Origin: Bacteroidetes bacterium GWF2_33_16
GTDB lineage: Bacteria; Bacteroidota; Bacteroidia; Bacteroidales; UBA12077
Direction of reading: 5' to 3'
DNA: 64,000 nucleotides
Assembly (NCBI GenBank): GCA_001768565.1
Contig: MEOE01000023.1
Coordinates: 62,001 to 126,000, forward strand
Shown here: positions 19,361 through 29,128 of the stretch, piece by piece
How the letters are laid out: each line of letters opens with the position of its first letter
Position numbering within the stretch: position 1 is the first letter of the stretch
Made by a program: the position numbers and the translations under genes
The notes under the pieces: generated by a model
The model's database searches: none
Seen by the model: the letters and a program-made list of their open reading frames with translations, nothing else
Told to the model about the DNA's origin: nothing

Positions 19361-20452
19361 TTATATATTTTTTTGTTTATTTAATAATTCCTTTATTATC
19401 TCAATTTGACCCGCAAAGTAAGTATTTTTTTCTGGATATTTCAAACATAATTTCTCATAAGATTTAATTGCCTTCTCAAAATACCCTTGTGCAATATACA
19501 CTTTAGCTAAAGTTTCGGTTAATAAATTATCATCTTCTTTAATGCTATGCTCCGAAATATCTTTTTGATCATTAGTATATGTATCTACCGGCTCAATTCT
19601 TGGATTAATGGTAATAAACTTTGAGATCAAGTCATTTTCATCAGCTCCTTTAAGAATTTCGTCTTCATCGGCATATTGAGAGATATCAAAACCCTGATTT
19701 GATTTTTGTTTTGATTTTGGATTTTTACTCTCCTGAATTTTCTCAGCTGTTTCAATAAGTTCAATACTCTCTCTACCTTCTAGTCCATTATCATTTTCGC
19801 CATCTAAACTTATATCCTTTTCTATTTCTTTACTTTCATCAATTTGTAAAAGGTCTTTACCATTCTTATTTATACTTTGATCGGGAGTAGCATCAATTGT
19901 AATTATTTTGTTTTTTTCCGGTTTCTCATCATCAATAAAATAAATTTCGGGCGAATATTCGAGCTCCTCTTTTCTATTAGATTTTACAAATTCAATCTGG
20001 CTTGAGATGGTAACCGAAATATTATCGCCCATTCCATCAACACCCTCTTTTATTTTTCGGCGAACATTCTGATTCTTCAGTAGCTTTGTTTTGCCTTTAT
20101 CTTTATTCTCTTCTTTAAGTTTATCAACCTGAATTACTGTTTCTGGAGTTTCGGTTTTCGATTCTTCAGCTATGATTACATCCTTTTTTAAAGACTGTAA
20201 TTTATCGTTGGGGAATTCTTCCTGAGGACTATTCAAATAATAATAAAGCAAGTCTCTTTCGGCAATAAATACAGACGAACTTAGATGCAAAATAAAATCA
20301 TTTTTACTGATTTGTTTTAGATTTTTAAGATACAGCTTGTGTGCTGTTTGAAAATAAGGATAATCGCTTAACAGTTTTTCTATCTGTACTAAGCTCTCCT
20401 TATCAAGCAAACCAGGATTTTCAATATATTTTATTAAATCTACACTATTCAT
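19361..20452 (-). CDS. Conserved Bacteroidota protein with C-terminal TPR
   Basis: The 363-residue protein has no signal peptide. Residues 1-80 are helical (LLSDYPYFQTAHKLYLKNL), the centre (about 85-290) is long, charged and probably disordered, and residues 305-360 form a TPR-like hairpin (AKVYIAQGYFEKAIKSYEKL). Homologues are commonly found between lptE and secG in this phylum. The role is unknown; position suggests a link to envelope assembly or export. It lies 11 bp after lptE and 2 bp before secG. Confidence 0.7.
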   Translation of the reverse strand: MNSVDLIKYIENPGLLDKESLVQIEKLLSDYPYFQTAHKLYLKNLKQISKNDFILHLSSSVFIAERDLLYYYLNSPQEEFPNDKLQSLKKDVIIAEESKTETPETVIQVDKLKEENKDKGKTKLLKNQNVRRKIKEGVDGMGDNISVTISSQIEFVKSNRKEELEYSPEIYFIDDEKPEKNKIITIDATPDQSINKNGKDLLQIDESKEIEKDISLDGENDNGLEGRESIELIETAEKIQESKNPKSKQKSNQGFDISQYADEDEILKGADENDLISKFITINPRIEPVDTYTNDQKDISEHSIKEDDNLLTETLAKVYIAQGYFEKAIKSYEKLCLKYPEKNTYFAGQIEIIKELLNKQKNI

Positions 20453-20463
20453 TTTGATGATAA

Positions 20464-20988
20464 TTACCAGTTTACAACAGATTTATTAAAAATATCATCG
20501 ATTAATAATTCCAAAATTTCTTCAACTAATTGCTCTTCAATAGATGAAAGATCCTGAGTGCTATCCCAATCTTTGTATCGTGAGAAACTTGTATCAAAAT
20601 TAAGTTTGGGATCTTTCTCGTTGGTAAATCTTACTCTTACTGTTATCGTAAATCTATTTTTTGCAGCAACTTCATTACCTTGAATTGCAACAGGTCTATT
20701 TGGCTCGTAACCAGTAATATCGCCTTCGAAATTAAGATGCCCCATATCTTCAACAACATTAAGACTTGTTTGCGACTTGAATCGATCTTTTAAATCATCG
20801 GTAATTAATTGGCCTAAATTAGGAATGCCTTGTGGAGCACGGTTTTCAAAATACTGAACAGAAACTGTTTTTACCTCGGGAGCAATTGAAGCACCCGTCA
20901 AATTATATGTAATTTTACAAGAGGTTAAAAACCCAATTAATACAGTAATAAAAATTAGTTGTACTATCTTATTTTTAGTTAATGTCAT
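20464..20988 (-). CDS. lptE: LPS-assembly lipoprotein LptE
   Basis: The 174-residue lipoprotein has a lipobox ending in Cys24 (FLTSC) and the start KITYNLTGASI followed by VKTVSVQYFENRAPQ, the recognisable Bacteroidota LptE pattern. LptE plugs the LptD barrel and delivers LPS to the outer leaflet. Its 5' end overlaps the sigma-54 activator gene by 14 bp, so the two are co-translated. The family is short and divergent from proteobacterial LptE, but context and length agree. Confidence 0.88.
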   Translation of the reverse strand: MTLTKNKIVQLIFITVLIGFLTSCKITYNLTGASIAPEVKTVSVQYFENRAPQGIPNLGQLITDDLKDRFKSQTSLNVVEDMGHLNFEGDITGYEPNRPVAIQGNEVAAKNRFTITVRVRFTNEKDPKLNFDTSFSRYKDWDSTQDLSSIEEQLVEEILELLIDDIFNKSVVNW

Positions 20989-22201
20989 ACTCTTTGATTT
21001 TACGGTAAAGTGTTCGTTCAGAAATACCTAGCTCCTGTGCAGCATATTTACGTTTTCCATTATGTCGTTCAAGAGCTTTTATAATAAGCTCTCGTTCCTT
21101 ATCTTCTATCGAAAGCGATTCTTCAACAAACTCCTCAGTATCTTCAATAGTTGTATCGTCGGATTTAGAAATATTTTTAATTGTAGGCACCTTATTTATT
21201 ATTGATGCTGAATTAGAACTCATATTGCGCACCAACTCTCCTAAACCATCAATATGTTCTGATGAACCATCCTTTTGGACCATATCGTGAACCAACTTTT
21301 TAAGATTGTTAAGATCATTTTTCATATCGAAAAGAATCTTATAGAGAATTTCTCGTTCGGAGGCAAATGTTTTTTCATTAACCAATTCATTATGATATAA
21401 GGCGGGTAACTTATTCGCATAATAATCGGGCAAATATCTTTTTAGTACTTCGGCATTGATAATTCGTTTCTCTTCGATAACCGACAATTGCTCGGTAATA
21501 TTCTTTAATTGGCGCACATTTCCAGGCCATTCGTAATTATCAAGCATCTTACGGGCTTCTTCATCGAGCGAAATTGCTGGCATTCGATAGCGATCGGCAA
21601 AATCAGTTGCAAATTTTCTAAAAAGCTGGTAAATATCTTCTTTCCTCTCTCGCAATGGAGGAATAATTATAGGCACTGTATTGAGCCTGTAATACAAATC
21701 TTCTCTAAACTTGTTTTCTTCAATAGCCCTAATAAGATTAATATTAGTTGCAGCAATAACACGAACGTTTGTTTTTTGATTTTTCGAAGAACCAACACGT
21801 AAAAACTCACCCGTTTCGAGAACTCGTAATAAACGTACCTGAGTTGACATAGGTAGTTCGGCAACTTCGTCGAGAAAAATTGTACCATTATTGGCAACTT
21901 CGAAATAACCTTGTCGGCTTTCGTGAGCTCCGGTAAATGATCCCTTCTCGTGCCCAAATAATTCTGAATCGATTGTTCCTTCAGGAATTGCTCCACAATT
22001 TACGGAAATATATTTACCGTGTTTGCGAGAACTGTATGCATGTATAATCTGAGGAAAAACTTCTTTACCTGTTCCACTTTCACCATTAATAAGAACCGAC
22101 AAATCAGTTGGAGCTACCTGTGCAGCTATATCGATAGCACGAGTTAATAATTGAGAGTTACCAATAATTCCGAATCGTTGTTTTATTTTTTGAACTTCCA
22201 T
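20975..22201 (-). CDS. Sigma-54-dependent transcriptional activator without receiver domain
   Basis: The 408-residue protein begins directly with the AAA+ domain: Walker A GESGTGKE (40-47), the sigma-54 contact loop GSFTGA (87-92; the usual form is GAFTGA), Walker B TIFLDEVAEL near residue 109, and the arginine finger region REDLYYRLN. A C-terminal Fis-type helix-turn-helix follows (KYAAQELGISERTLYRKIKE, ending at 406). There is no N-terminal receiver or sensing domain, so control may be by partner protein or expression level. It is first in the operon with lptE and secG. Its target promoters cannot be read from the window. Confidence 0.93.
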   Translation of the reverse strand: MEVQKIKQRFGIIGNSQLLTRAIDIAAQVAPTDLSVLINGESGTGKEVFPQIIHAYSSRKHGKYISVNCGAIPEGTIDSELFGHEKGSFTGAHESRQGYFEVANNGTIFLDEVAELPMSTQVRLLRVLETGEFLRVGSSKNQKTNVRVIAATNINLIRAIEENKFREDLYYRLNTVPIIIPPLRERKEDIYQLFRKFATDFADRYRMPAISLDEEARKMLDNYEWPGNVRQLKNITEQLSVIEEKRIINAEVLKRYLPDYYANKLPALYHNELVNEKTFASEREILYKILFDMKNDLNNLKKLVHDMVQKDGSSEHIDGLGELVRNMSSNSASIINKVPTIKNISKSDDTTIEDTEEFVEESLSIEDKERELIIKALERHNGKRKYAAQELGISERTLYRKIKEYDIN

Positions 22202-22319
22202 TTTAAACTATTTGAAAAAGAATTTCATTTATTATGACAAAATTACAATTTTTTTCTCCTCTTTATCCACTTTTTAACATTATTTAGGTTTTTTTTGCTG
22301 CCATAAAGACAGGAAACAC

Positions 22320-22389
22320 GATAAAAGATAAAAGTATAAAGATACAAGGCAAATGATAAAAGACAAAAGTATAAAGTTTTAAGTTTTGC
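22320..22389. repeat. Degenerate heptamer array (GATAAAA type)
   Basis: Ten 7-nt words in phase, all beginning with G: GATAAAA, GATAAAA, GTATAAA, GATACAA, GGCAAAT, GATAAAA, GACAAAA, GTATAAA, GTTTTAA, GTTTTGC. The block 22320-22341 recurs at 22355-22376 with one change. It lies in the divergent gap before kdsB. Confidence 0.75.
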
Positions 22390-22399
22390 TTGAAAATAA

Positions 22400-22407
22400 T
22401 ACATTTG
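22400..22407 (+). promoter_or_regulatory. Possible -7 box of kdsB
   Basis: TACATTTG matches the Bacteroidota -7 consensus TAnnTTTG and lies 21 bp before the kdsB ATG. No TTG is seen at the expected -33 distance, so the call rests on the -7 box alone. Confidence 0.4.
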
Positions 22408-22428
22408 TACTAACTAATTCTTTGCTAA

Positions 22429-23172
22429 ATGAATTACATTGGAATAATTCCTGCGCGTTATGCATCCACCCGATTTCCGGGAAAACCACTTGCCGATATC
22501 AATGGCAAATCGATGATTCAGTGTGTTTATGAACAAGCTTCTAAGGCACTAAATGATGTATATGTTGCAACTGATGACAGCCGAATTGCTGATGAAGTTA
22601 CTCGATTTGGAGGGAAGGTAGTGATGACCTCCGAAAAACACCAAAGCGGAACAGATCGAATAGCTGAAGCTATAGAATTAATTCATAAATCATATTCCGA
22701 AAAGTTCGATGTAATTATTAATATCCAAGGCGACGAACCTTATATTCAGCCACAGCAGATTAAAGAAATCCAGGCTTGTTTTGATAATCCTTTAACGAAA
22801 ATTGCCACACTGGTAAAGAAAATTGAAAACAACGAAGATATTTTCGATATCAACAAACCAAAGGTTGTTTTTAATAAGAAAATGCAAGCTATTTATTTTA
22901 GCAGATCACCAATCCCGTTTTTAAGAAATGTAGAAAAAGAAAACTGGCATCTGAAACATGATTTTTACAAACATATAGGTATGTACGCCTACAAAGTAAA
23001 AACACTTCAAGAACTTACCGAATTAGAACAATCACCTCTTGAATTAGCCGAATCGCTTGAGCAATTGCGATGGATAGAAAATGGATATGCCATTTATGTT
23101 GCTATTACCAAATTCGACACATTTGGTGTTGATACCCCTGAAGATTTAGAGAAGATTCTTAAGAAATTTTAA
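22429..23172 (+). CDS. kdsB: 3-deoxy-manno-octulosonate cytidylyltransferase
   Basis: The 247-residue protein begins IGIIPARYASTRFPGKPLA, the CTP-binding signature of KdsB, and continues with VYVATDD, INIQGDEPYI and ending GVDTPEDLEKI. It activates Kdo as CMP-Kdo for lipid A core assembly in the cytoplasm. It is a single-gene unit, flanked upstream by a heptamer array and downstream by a strong terminator. Length and motifs fit the family fully. Confidence 0.97.
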   Translation: MNYIGIIPARYASTRFPGKPLADINGKSMIQCVYEQASKALNDVYVATDDSRIADEVTRFGGKVVMTSEKHQSGTDRIAEAIELIHKSYSEKFDVIINIQGDEPYIQPQQIKEIQACFDNPLTKIATLVKKIENNEDIFDINKPKVVFNKKMQAIYFSRSPIPFLRNVEKENWHLKHDFYKHIGMYAYKVKTLQELTELEQSPLELAESLEQLRWIENGYAIYVAITKFDTFGVDTPEDLEKILKKF

Positions 23173-23189
23173 AGCGAATTTATTTAAAA

Positions 23190-23224
23190 AAAGACCCTCG
23201 ATAATTTTATTACCGAGGGTCTTT
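23190..23224. terminator. Terminator between kdsB and the DUF5689 gene
   Basis: AAAGACCCTCG (23190-23200) pairs perfectly with CGAGGGTCTTT (23214-23224). A and T runs on both sides allow it to serve the converging genes on both strands. Confidence 0.9.
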
Positions 23225-23240
23225 TGGTTTTCAACTACTA

Positions 23241-24986
23241 CTATAAATCAATAATTTTAACGTTATCAATCTGGAATGTTGTTGTTTGTGTTGTATTGTT
23301 TCCTAAATATTTAAATAAAATATATATAGTTCCTGAATAAGCTGATAGATTAACATCTCCAGAGTTTACAAAATCACTATAAGCATTTGCTGGACCGACA
23401 GCAATAGTCGGGTTAATTTGAGTCCAGGTAGCTGTGAATAGATTTGCGTTATTTCCATCAAAATTAGTAGAAACCCAAACAGTTAATCCTGCATGATTAT
23501 AATATCCTGTAGCAGAATCGAAATTAAGTTTCTTAGGTGTAGTTAAAGTTACACCGGGAGTAACCAGCCAGCTTTCAATAACTGAGGACGTTGCGTTGTA
23601 AGATGTTGCTTGAACATACTTATTGGAATTGAATTCTTTTCCTTGCCAATATCTTTCGCCTTGCTTATTTGCATTCAACCATCCACTTGCAGAGAAATTG
23701 GTATTAGCTGTAGCTCCCGTAAAAGCTTCATCCAAAGAAGCAACTGTAATTGAGGTTCCCAAAACCACTACACTAATAGGTTCTTCAGGATTAATACCTG
23801 TTCCATCCATCCAATAACCATTTACAGTCTTTAAACCAGGACCGCCGAAGTAAGTTTCAAGATTCCCTTTAAACTTTACAACTTTGCCTTTATTTGTAGG
23901 ATTATCAACTAAATTTACAGCAGTTCTAATGTCTCCTGAAGGTACTTGTACAACTATACAATTTGCAATATTCGTTTCAGCTGCTGATGCAGCAATAATA
24001 ACATTTGAATTTGTAGCAAATGGAGCAGTAAATGAAGGAGCAAAGGGATCAACAGTTGTTTCATAAACACCAACCAGATATCCTTCTACCCATTTTGCTG
24101 TTTGTCCTTGATTTGAAATACCAGCAGCAACATCATATGGGTCATCAAAAGTACCAGCACCTGTTCCTGAACCACCTCCACCGCCGATTCTTTCATCCGT
24201 CATTACAACTTCATCGGTTGATCTAATCTGCAGCTGCATTGTGCTATTGTATTGTCCTAATACTCCAATAATAGAGCCACTTCCTTTTGGTGATTTTTCA
24301 TCAGCAAAATTAGCATAGCCACTTGTTCTTACAACTAAAGTACTTGCACCTTGCTCAATATTAAGGTCACGAGAAATAGAATTTGTATAATCGGCATAAT
24401 ACTGCATAGTATCACCCGCAACAAACTGAGCACCTTCGATTTTAACTAATCTTCCCTGATATTTGTCTTTATCACCAATAATTTGGCTAATAGTAGCAAT
24501 TTCAGGATTTCTAGGTTTACTTACATCTATAGTAGTAATATAATTTCCCTTTTTAAATCCAGCTCCATGTATTGCATTAATCTGAAATGCTTTTGCATAC
24601 TGATTAATAACTAACCCATTTACATTAATACGTACTGTATCGCCAGCCTGAATTCCACCGGCTGCATCAAATTTAAGAGCAATAGCACCAGTAACATCCT
24701 GAATATAAGCCATCTTGTACAGATTGCCTGACTTGTCATCCATTGTAATAGTTCCATAGATGCTTATATCTTTCTTAAATTCATAAGCAGTACCTACGGC
24801 AGAATTAATATAAACAGCACCACTATCGGTAAAATATGTTTTAAGTTGTGCAATAGAAACCATATTACCAACCGGAATTTCTTTGATTGCAGGAATGTCG
24901 TAATCATTGTCAACACACGAGCTAAGTATTGCAACAAATGCAATTGCAAGGAGTGTTATTCTTTTAAATATATTTTTCTTTTTCAT
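23241..24986 (-). CDS. DUF5689-type surface lipoprotein with choice-of-anchor-like C-terminus
   Basis: The 581-residue protein is a lipoprotein by its signal (LSSC at about residue 24). Residues 40-250 look like DUF5689, an OB-fold-like region in Bacteroidota (VSIAQLKTYF, then IYGTITMDDKSGNLYKMAYI, QDVTGAIALKF). A Gly-rich linker follows, then about 281-375 a DUF6359-like segment (FDDPYDVAAG, WVEGYLVG), and 400-581 a choice-of-anchor-J-like beta sandwich (SWLVTPGVTL, ending FQIDNVKIIDL). It is 21 bp downstream of a TonB receptor gene. OB-like folds suit nucleic-acid or sugar binding; acting as the receptor's surface lipoprotein partner is inference. Confidence 0.78.
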   Translation of the reverse strand: MKKKNIFKRITLLAIAFVAILSSCVDNDYDIPAIKEIPVGNMVSIAQLKTYFTDSGAVYINSAVGTAYEFKKDISIYGTITMDDKSGNLYKMAYIQDVTGAIALKFDAAGGIQAGDTVRINVNGLVINQYAKAFQINAIHGAGFKKGNYITTIDVSKPRNPEIATISQIIGDKDKYQGRLVKIEGAQFVAGDTMQYYADYTNSISRDLNIEQGASTLVVRTSGYANFADEKSPKGSGSIIGVLGQYNSTMQLQIRSTDEVVMTDERIGGGGGSGTGAGTFDDPYDVAAGISNQGQTAKWVEGYLVGVYETTVDPFAPSFTAPFATNSNVIIAASAAETNIANCIVVQVPSGDIRTAVNLVDNPTNKGKVVKFKGNLETYFGGPGLKTVNGYWMDGTGINPEEPISVVVLGTSITVASLDEAFTGATANTNFSASGWLNANKQGERYWQGKEFNSNKYVQATSYNATSSVIESWLVTPGVTLTTPKKLNFDSATGYYNHAGLTVWVSTNFDGNNANLFTATWTQINPTIAVGPANAYSDFVNSGDVNLSAYSGTIYILFKYLGNNTTQTTTFQIDNVKIIDL

Positions 24987-25007
24987 GATATATAATTATT
25001 TATTTTT

Positions 25008-27749
25008 TTAAAATCTAAGTGTAAGGATTACATAATATGTTCTTCCGTACATATAATAATAAACAGGAGAAAACTTATTTACATCTTTTTCGACATAATC
25101 GAATCTTAATTGTTCATATCCTCCTGATCTAATTTCCTGATTGTCTAAAAGGTTATTTACACGAGCATATAAACTGATATAATATTTTTTAATTCTCCAT
25201 GATTTCCCTCCAGTTATATCAAGGGTAAATGCTTCAGGGAATTTCTCCTCACTAATTATTTCATTTATTTTATCATCACCAAATTCAGTAAGAGGATCTA
25301 TTCCTGCAATTGCAGTAGAAGTTCTTCGTGCAGGATTCATACTTAAATAGTTTCTATCGTAATAACTAGCACTTAATTCTGCCCACCAGAATTTTGGCGA
25401 ATTATATCTTACACCCATAGATGCAGCTGTTTGAGGCGTACCCTCAACATAGTAGTTTTTAAAATAAACTATGTCATTTTCTGTTTGAAGACCTATTTCA
25501 TTATCTGAACCAATAGTAACATTTGGTCTTGATGTATATATATATTGTCCAAGTGCAACAACTCCATTTACAGAAATCTCAGATGTTGGTTTCAATGACA
25601 AGCCTAACTCAAGGCCCATATGCTCTTTATCAATTCCTGACATAGCATAATTTACAAATGTACGTTCTACATCGTGATAAAAACTAAGAACATCAGCTTG
25701 ATCTTTAAACGTTGTATAGTATGCTGTTAAACGACCATCAATATATGGTGAACGAACTATGTAATTAGCATCAGCGCTAAAAATCTTCTCAGATGTTAAT
25801 CCTTCAATAACATGGTCTCTTGTTCTTGGAGAAATGTATGCATCTTCGAAAAAAGGAGCGCGCGTTAGGTAAGCAATATTACCTGTTACAATATGTCGTC
25901 CAGTAATTTTATATGTTCCTCCAGCATTTAACTGATAGTTAATAAACGATTGTTTTTCAGAATCGCCATATGATTCATCTGGGAATCGTCCATTTTGCAT
26001 ATTTCCAGTTCGATAAAAACTTGTACCTGATAAACCTCCACCGGCATATATTTCAAAATCACCAATTGTATAATCTCCTTGAGCCCAAAATCCATACTTA
26101 GTAATATTTGCATCGTAATCATATCCAAATCGACCGCCTACTTTTACAATCCTGTTAGGATTTCTTAAATCACTTTGAATGTATGACGAGTCGTTAGTTT
26201 GATTATCTCTTTCGGCAAACTGGTCAATATCAAGCCAGAATTCACCACCTAATAAATCTTCAATCTCTTTATAATTATTTGCTTTTAGCCAATTATAATC
26301 CAATCCACCTTTTAATTTGATATTACTAGTTAAATCGTGTTTAACAACTGTAGAAAGTACAACTTTTTGCTGACCTACTTTACGATCCTCAATAATATAT
26401 GCTGAACGATTTCCTTTGATATAATTTCCTGAAATACCATTTGCATTAAAAACATCATCAAGGTTTTTGCTGTTTACAAAATAAAATTGATCCCATTCAA
26501 TATGCTCATTTTCCCAACCCAAGTACAATGGTTCTTCCGCGTTATAGTAGGGTAAATATCTGTAATAAGTAGGCCTTGGATCGGCAACACCATACCAGTT
26601 TAAGGCAGTACCACCATTATAACCAAAAGCATATGATGCAGAAGTAGTAATTGTTGTTTTTTCGCTAAGATCCCAATAGTGTGTTAATATTGCCATTGGT
26701 TCGTGATTATTAGCCATTCGAGAGTTTCGGATTTCACCATTTTGATAACCCCAGTTTGCATTGTAATAATTACTTCCATATAGATCATAAACTTCTTGGG
26801 TAGCACCAATTTGCTTTCCTCTTTTTTGTGGTGAGCCAAGAGCTGTAAACGCAACACTATGTTTAGTGTTTATTTTTCGCTCGATAGCTAAGAAATATGA
26901 GTATGCGTCATAATCAGTACCTTCAATATAGCCTTCTTCGGCCCATCTGCGCGAACCAGATACAGTAATAGCCCAATTGTTATTCATCATTCCTGTAGAG
27001 TAGGTTAACATAATACGATTATTATAGTTACCCATAGTATTTGCGTAAGATGTTTTTATGCCTGCAGGATATTGCGAAGCACGTGTAATAATGTTTGAAA
27101 CACCACCAATTGCAGGAACAGAAAAATCATTGGAACCCAGTCCATATAGAGTTTCACTATTACGAACAGCATCGTTCAATCCACCCCAATCAGACCAATT
27201 TGGTCTCCCAGTAACAAGGTCGTTCATTAAAATACCGTTCATATAGATTTGATTATTTTCGTTATCGTAACCACGAACACGAAAACGTACAGCACCCCAG
27301 TTATATGCTGCTGTTGACGAAAACACGTCACCAGATGAAAAAAGCAAACCACTCATGCCTTGCGATCCTTCTTCTTCTAGTTCTGTTTCTTCTAGCACAA
27401 TTACAGGCAAAGCATCTAATTGCTGTGAAGCCAATACTGCAGGTTTTAACTCAATTGTGCCAATTTCCAAAACTGCGGACTGGTCTAATAAAAACGTTAA
27501 TTCTTTGGTTTCATAATTAAGCCCTTCGAAAATAAGAATACCTTCTCCAAGAGGTAAATTTACTAATGTAAATTTGCCTTCGGAATTTGTATAAACCACT
27601 TCTGCGGAGCCCTTAACAGAAACCATCACACCTTCTATCGGCTCAACTGTTTTGCCATTGATAACCAAACCGGTAACTAAACCCGTTTGCGAAAAAACAG
27701 TTGAAATTGAAAAAAGCATGATTAAAAAAATAAATGTAAAATGTTTCAT
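25008..27749 (-). CDS. TonB-dependent receptor with carboxypeptidase-like N-domain
   Basis: The 913-residue protein has a signal peptide (cut near FSQ, residue 21), a carboxypeptidase-regulatory-like beta domain (about 25-95, GLVTGLVINGKTVEPIEGV), then a plug domain and a 22-strand barrel ending in the aromatic strand YYVILTLRF. It imports a large ligand across the outer membrane using TonB energy. The downstream gene encodes a surface lipoprotein and the divergent neighbour a secreted nuclease, which suggests nucleic-acid-derived ligands. It lacks the long SusC signature, so I do not call it SusC. The operon shares a 165-bp divergent region with the nuclease gene. Confidence 0.9.
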   Translation of the reverse strand: MKHFTFIFLIMLFSISTVFSQTGLVTGLVINGKTVEPIEGVMVSVKGSAEVVYTNSEGKFTLVNLPLGEGILIFEGLNYETKELTFLLDQSAVLEIGTIELKPAVLASQQLDALPVIVLEETELEEEGSQGMSGLLFSSGDVFSSTAAYNWGAVRFRVRGYDNENNQIYMNGILMNDLVTGRPNWSDWGGLNDAVRNSETLYGLGSNDFSVPAIGGVSNIITRASQYPAGIKTSYANTMGNYNNRIMLTYSTGMMNNNWAITVSGSRRWAEEGYIEGTDYDAYSYFLAIERKINTKHSVAFTALGSPQKRGKQIGATQEVYDLYGSNYYNANWGYQNGEIRNSRMANNHEPMAILTHYWDLSEKTTITTSASYAFGYNGGTALNWYGVADPRPTYYRYLPYYNAEEPLYLGWENEHIEWDQFYFVNSKNLDDVFNANGISGNYIKGNRSAYIIEDRKVGQQKVVLSTVVKHDLTSNIKLKGGLDYNWLKANNYKEIEDLLGGEFWLDIDQFAERDNQTNDSSYIQSDLRNPNRIVKVGGRFGYDYDANITKYGFWAQGDYTIGDFEIYAGGGLSGTSFYRTGNMQNGRFPDESYGDSEKQSFINYQLNAGGTYKITGRHIVTGNIAYLTRAPFFEDAYISPRTRDHVIEGLTSEKIFSADANYIVRSPYIDGRLTAYYTTFKDQADVLSFYHDVERTFVNYAMSGIDKEHMGLELGLSLKPTSEISVNGVVALGQYIYTSRPNVTIGSDNEIGLQTENDIVYFKNYYVEGTPQTAASMGVRYNSPKFWWAELSASYYDRNYLSMNPARRTSTAIAGIDPLTEFGDDKINEIISEEKFPEAFTLDITGGKSWRIKKYYISLYARVNNLLDNQEIRSGGYEQLRFDYVEKDVNKFSPVYYYMYGRTYYVILTLRF

Positions 27750-27914
27750 GCGTTTAGGTTCTTTTTATTTTATGATTTTTAATTTTTATTAAACAATTTA
27801 ATTATCTGAGTATTACAAGAAAAAATTATAATGAGATGGTCGTAAAAATACATACAATGTTTTTAACTTCCGAAATTTTTTCATACAATTACCAACATAT
27901 TTTAAACCCGCATT

Positions 27915-28970
27915 ATGAAAAAGAATAAAGCCATTTTAATCATCATTTTTATAGCTATTTTTTCTGTTTTTAATCAACAGAGAATAAATGCTCAAGGAAA
28001 ACAACTTAAAGTTGTAAGTATTGCATTTTACAATTTAGAAAACCTATTCGACACTATAGATACACCCGATAAGAATGACATTGAGTTTTTACCTAATGGA
28101 AGTTACCAATGGGATTCAAAAAAGTACAATACCAAACTTGAACGAATGTCAGAAGTAATTGCTCAAATTGGAGCTGATGTTACAAAATCAGCCCCAACAG
28201 TTATTGGTGTATCCGAACTGGAAAATCGCAAAGTACTTGAAGATCTAGTAAATATGCCATTGCTAAAAGAGTATAAATACGAAATCGTACATTATGAATC
28301 GCCCGATAAACGAGGTGTCGATGTTGCATTATTATACCAATCTTCGATAATGAAAGTTTTAAATACACGATCTGCAACATTAAAAATTGAAGGGATAGAT
28401 GATTTCTACACTCGTGATCAACTAGTAGTTTCAGGCGTTATTGATGGCGAAACACTTCATTTTATTGTTAACCACTGGCCATCGCGAAGTGGAGGCGAAA
28501 AAACAAGCCGACCATTAAGAAATGCTGCTGCCGACCTAACAAGGTCACTTGTCGATTCGATAATGCATACCGATCCAACTGCAAAAATAATTGTTATGGG
28601 CGATTTAAATGATGATCCAAGCAACGAAAGTCTGATTAAACATCTAAAGGCAAAAAAGTCAATCGATGAAACTAAATCTGGCGATCTATTTAATCCAATG
28701 TATGATATGTACAAAAAAGGCATTGGTACTTTGGCATACCGCGATGCATGGAATATTTTTGATATGCTAATTTTATCGTATCCATTAATTAGTAAAGAGC
28801 ATGAAGGGTTTAAACTTTACAGAACACGTGTTTTCGACAAAGATTTTCTGAAAAACGAAAGTGGAAAATATAAAGGATATCCTAAAAGAACGCATGCTGG
28901 CGGAGTATATCAAGCAGGTTATAGCGACCATTTTCCGGTATATTTATTCCTAACGAAGGAAATTAATTAA
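27915..28970 (+). CDS. Secreted endonuclease/exonuclease/phosphatase-family nuclease
   Basis: The 351-residue protein has a signal peptide (cut near INAQG, residue 27). The catalytic motifs of the EEP fold are present in order: FYNLENLFDT, VSELENRKVL (metal-binding Glu), NHWPSRSGG, MGDLNDDPSN, and YSDHFPVY near the C-terminus. It would hydrolyse phosphodiester bonds outside the inner membrane, probably in DNA or RNA. It is transcribed away from the TonB receptor and DUF5689 lipoprotein genes. Its exact substrate (DNA, RNA or a sphingomyelinase-like lipid) cannot be told from motifs, but the context favours nucleic acid. Confidence 0.88.
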   Translation: MKKNKAILIIIFIAIFSVFNQQRINAQGKQLKVVSIAFYNLENLFDTIDTPDKNDIEFLPNGSYQWDSKKYNTKLERMSEVIAQIGADVTKSAPTVIGVSELENRKVLEDLVNMPLLKEYKYEIVHYESPDKRGVDVALLYQSSIMKVLNTRSATLKIEGIDDFYTRDQLVVSGVIDGETLHFIVNHWPSRSGGEKTSRPLRNAAADLTRSLVDSIMHTDPTAKIIVMGDLNDDPSNESLIKHLKAKKSIDETKSGDLFNPMYDMYKKGIGTLAYRDAWNIFDMLILSYPLISKEHEGFKLYRTRVFDKDFLKNESGKYKGYPKRTHAGGVYQAGYSDHFPVYLFLTKEIN

Positions 28971-28979
28971 ATGTAAAAA

Positions 28980-29003
28980 AACGGGACAGAAATCTGTCTC
29001 GTT
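28980..29003 (+). terminator. Terminator of the EEP nuclease gene
   Basis: AACGGGACAGA (28980-28990) pairs with TCTGTCTCGTT (28993-29003) with one G-T pair and a two-base loop, followed by a T run. It is 9 bp after the stop. Confidence 0.88.
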
Positions 29004-29128
29004 TTTTTATTATCAATAAAACCAACTCTCTCACATAAATTTTTAATTCATTCGTAAAATCAATTTGAAAATTTTAAAAAGATATTGTACTTTCATCATT
29101 GCAAATAAACAACCTAAAAAAAAGATTT

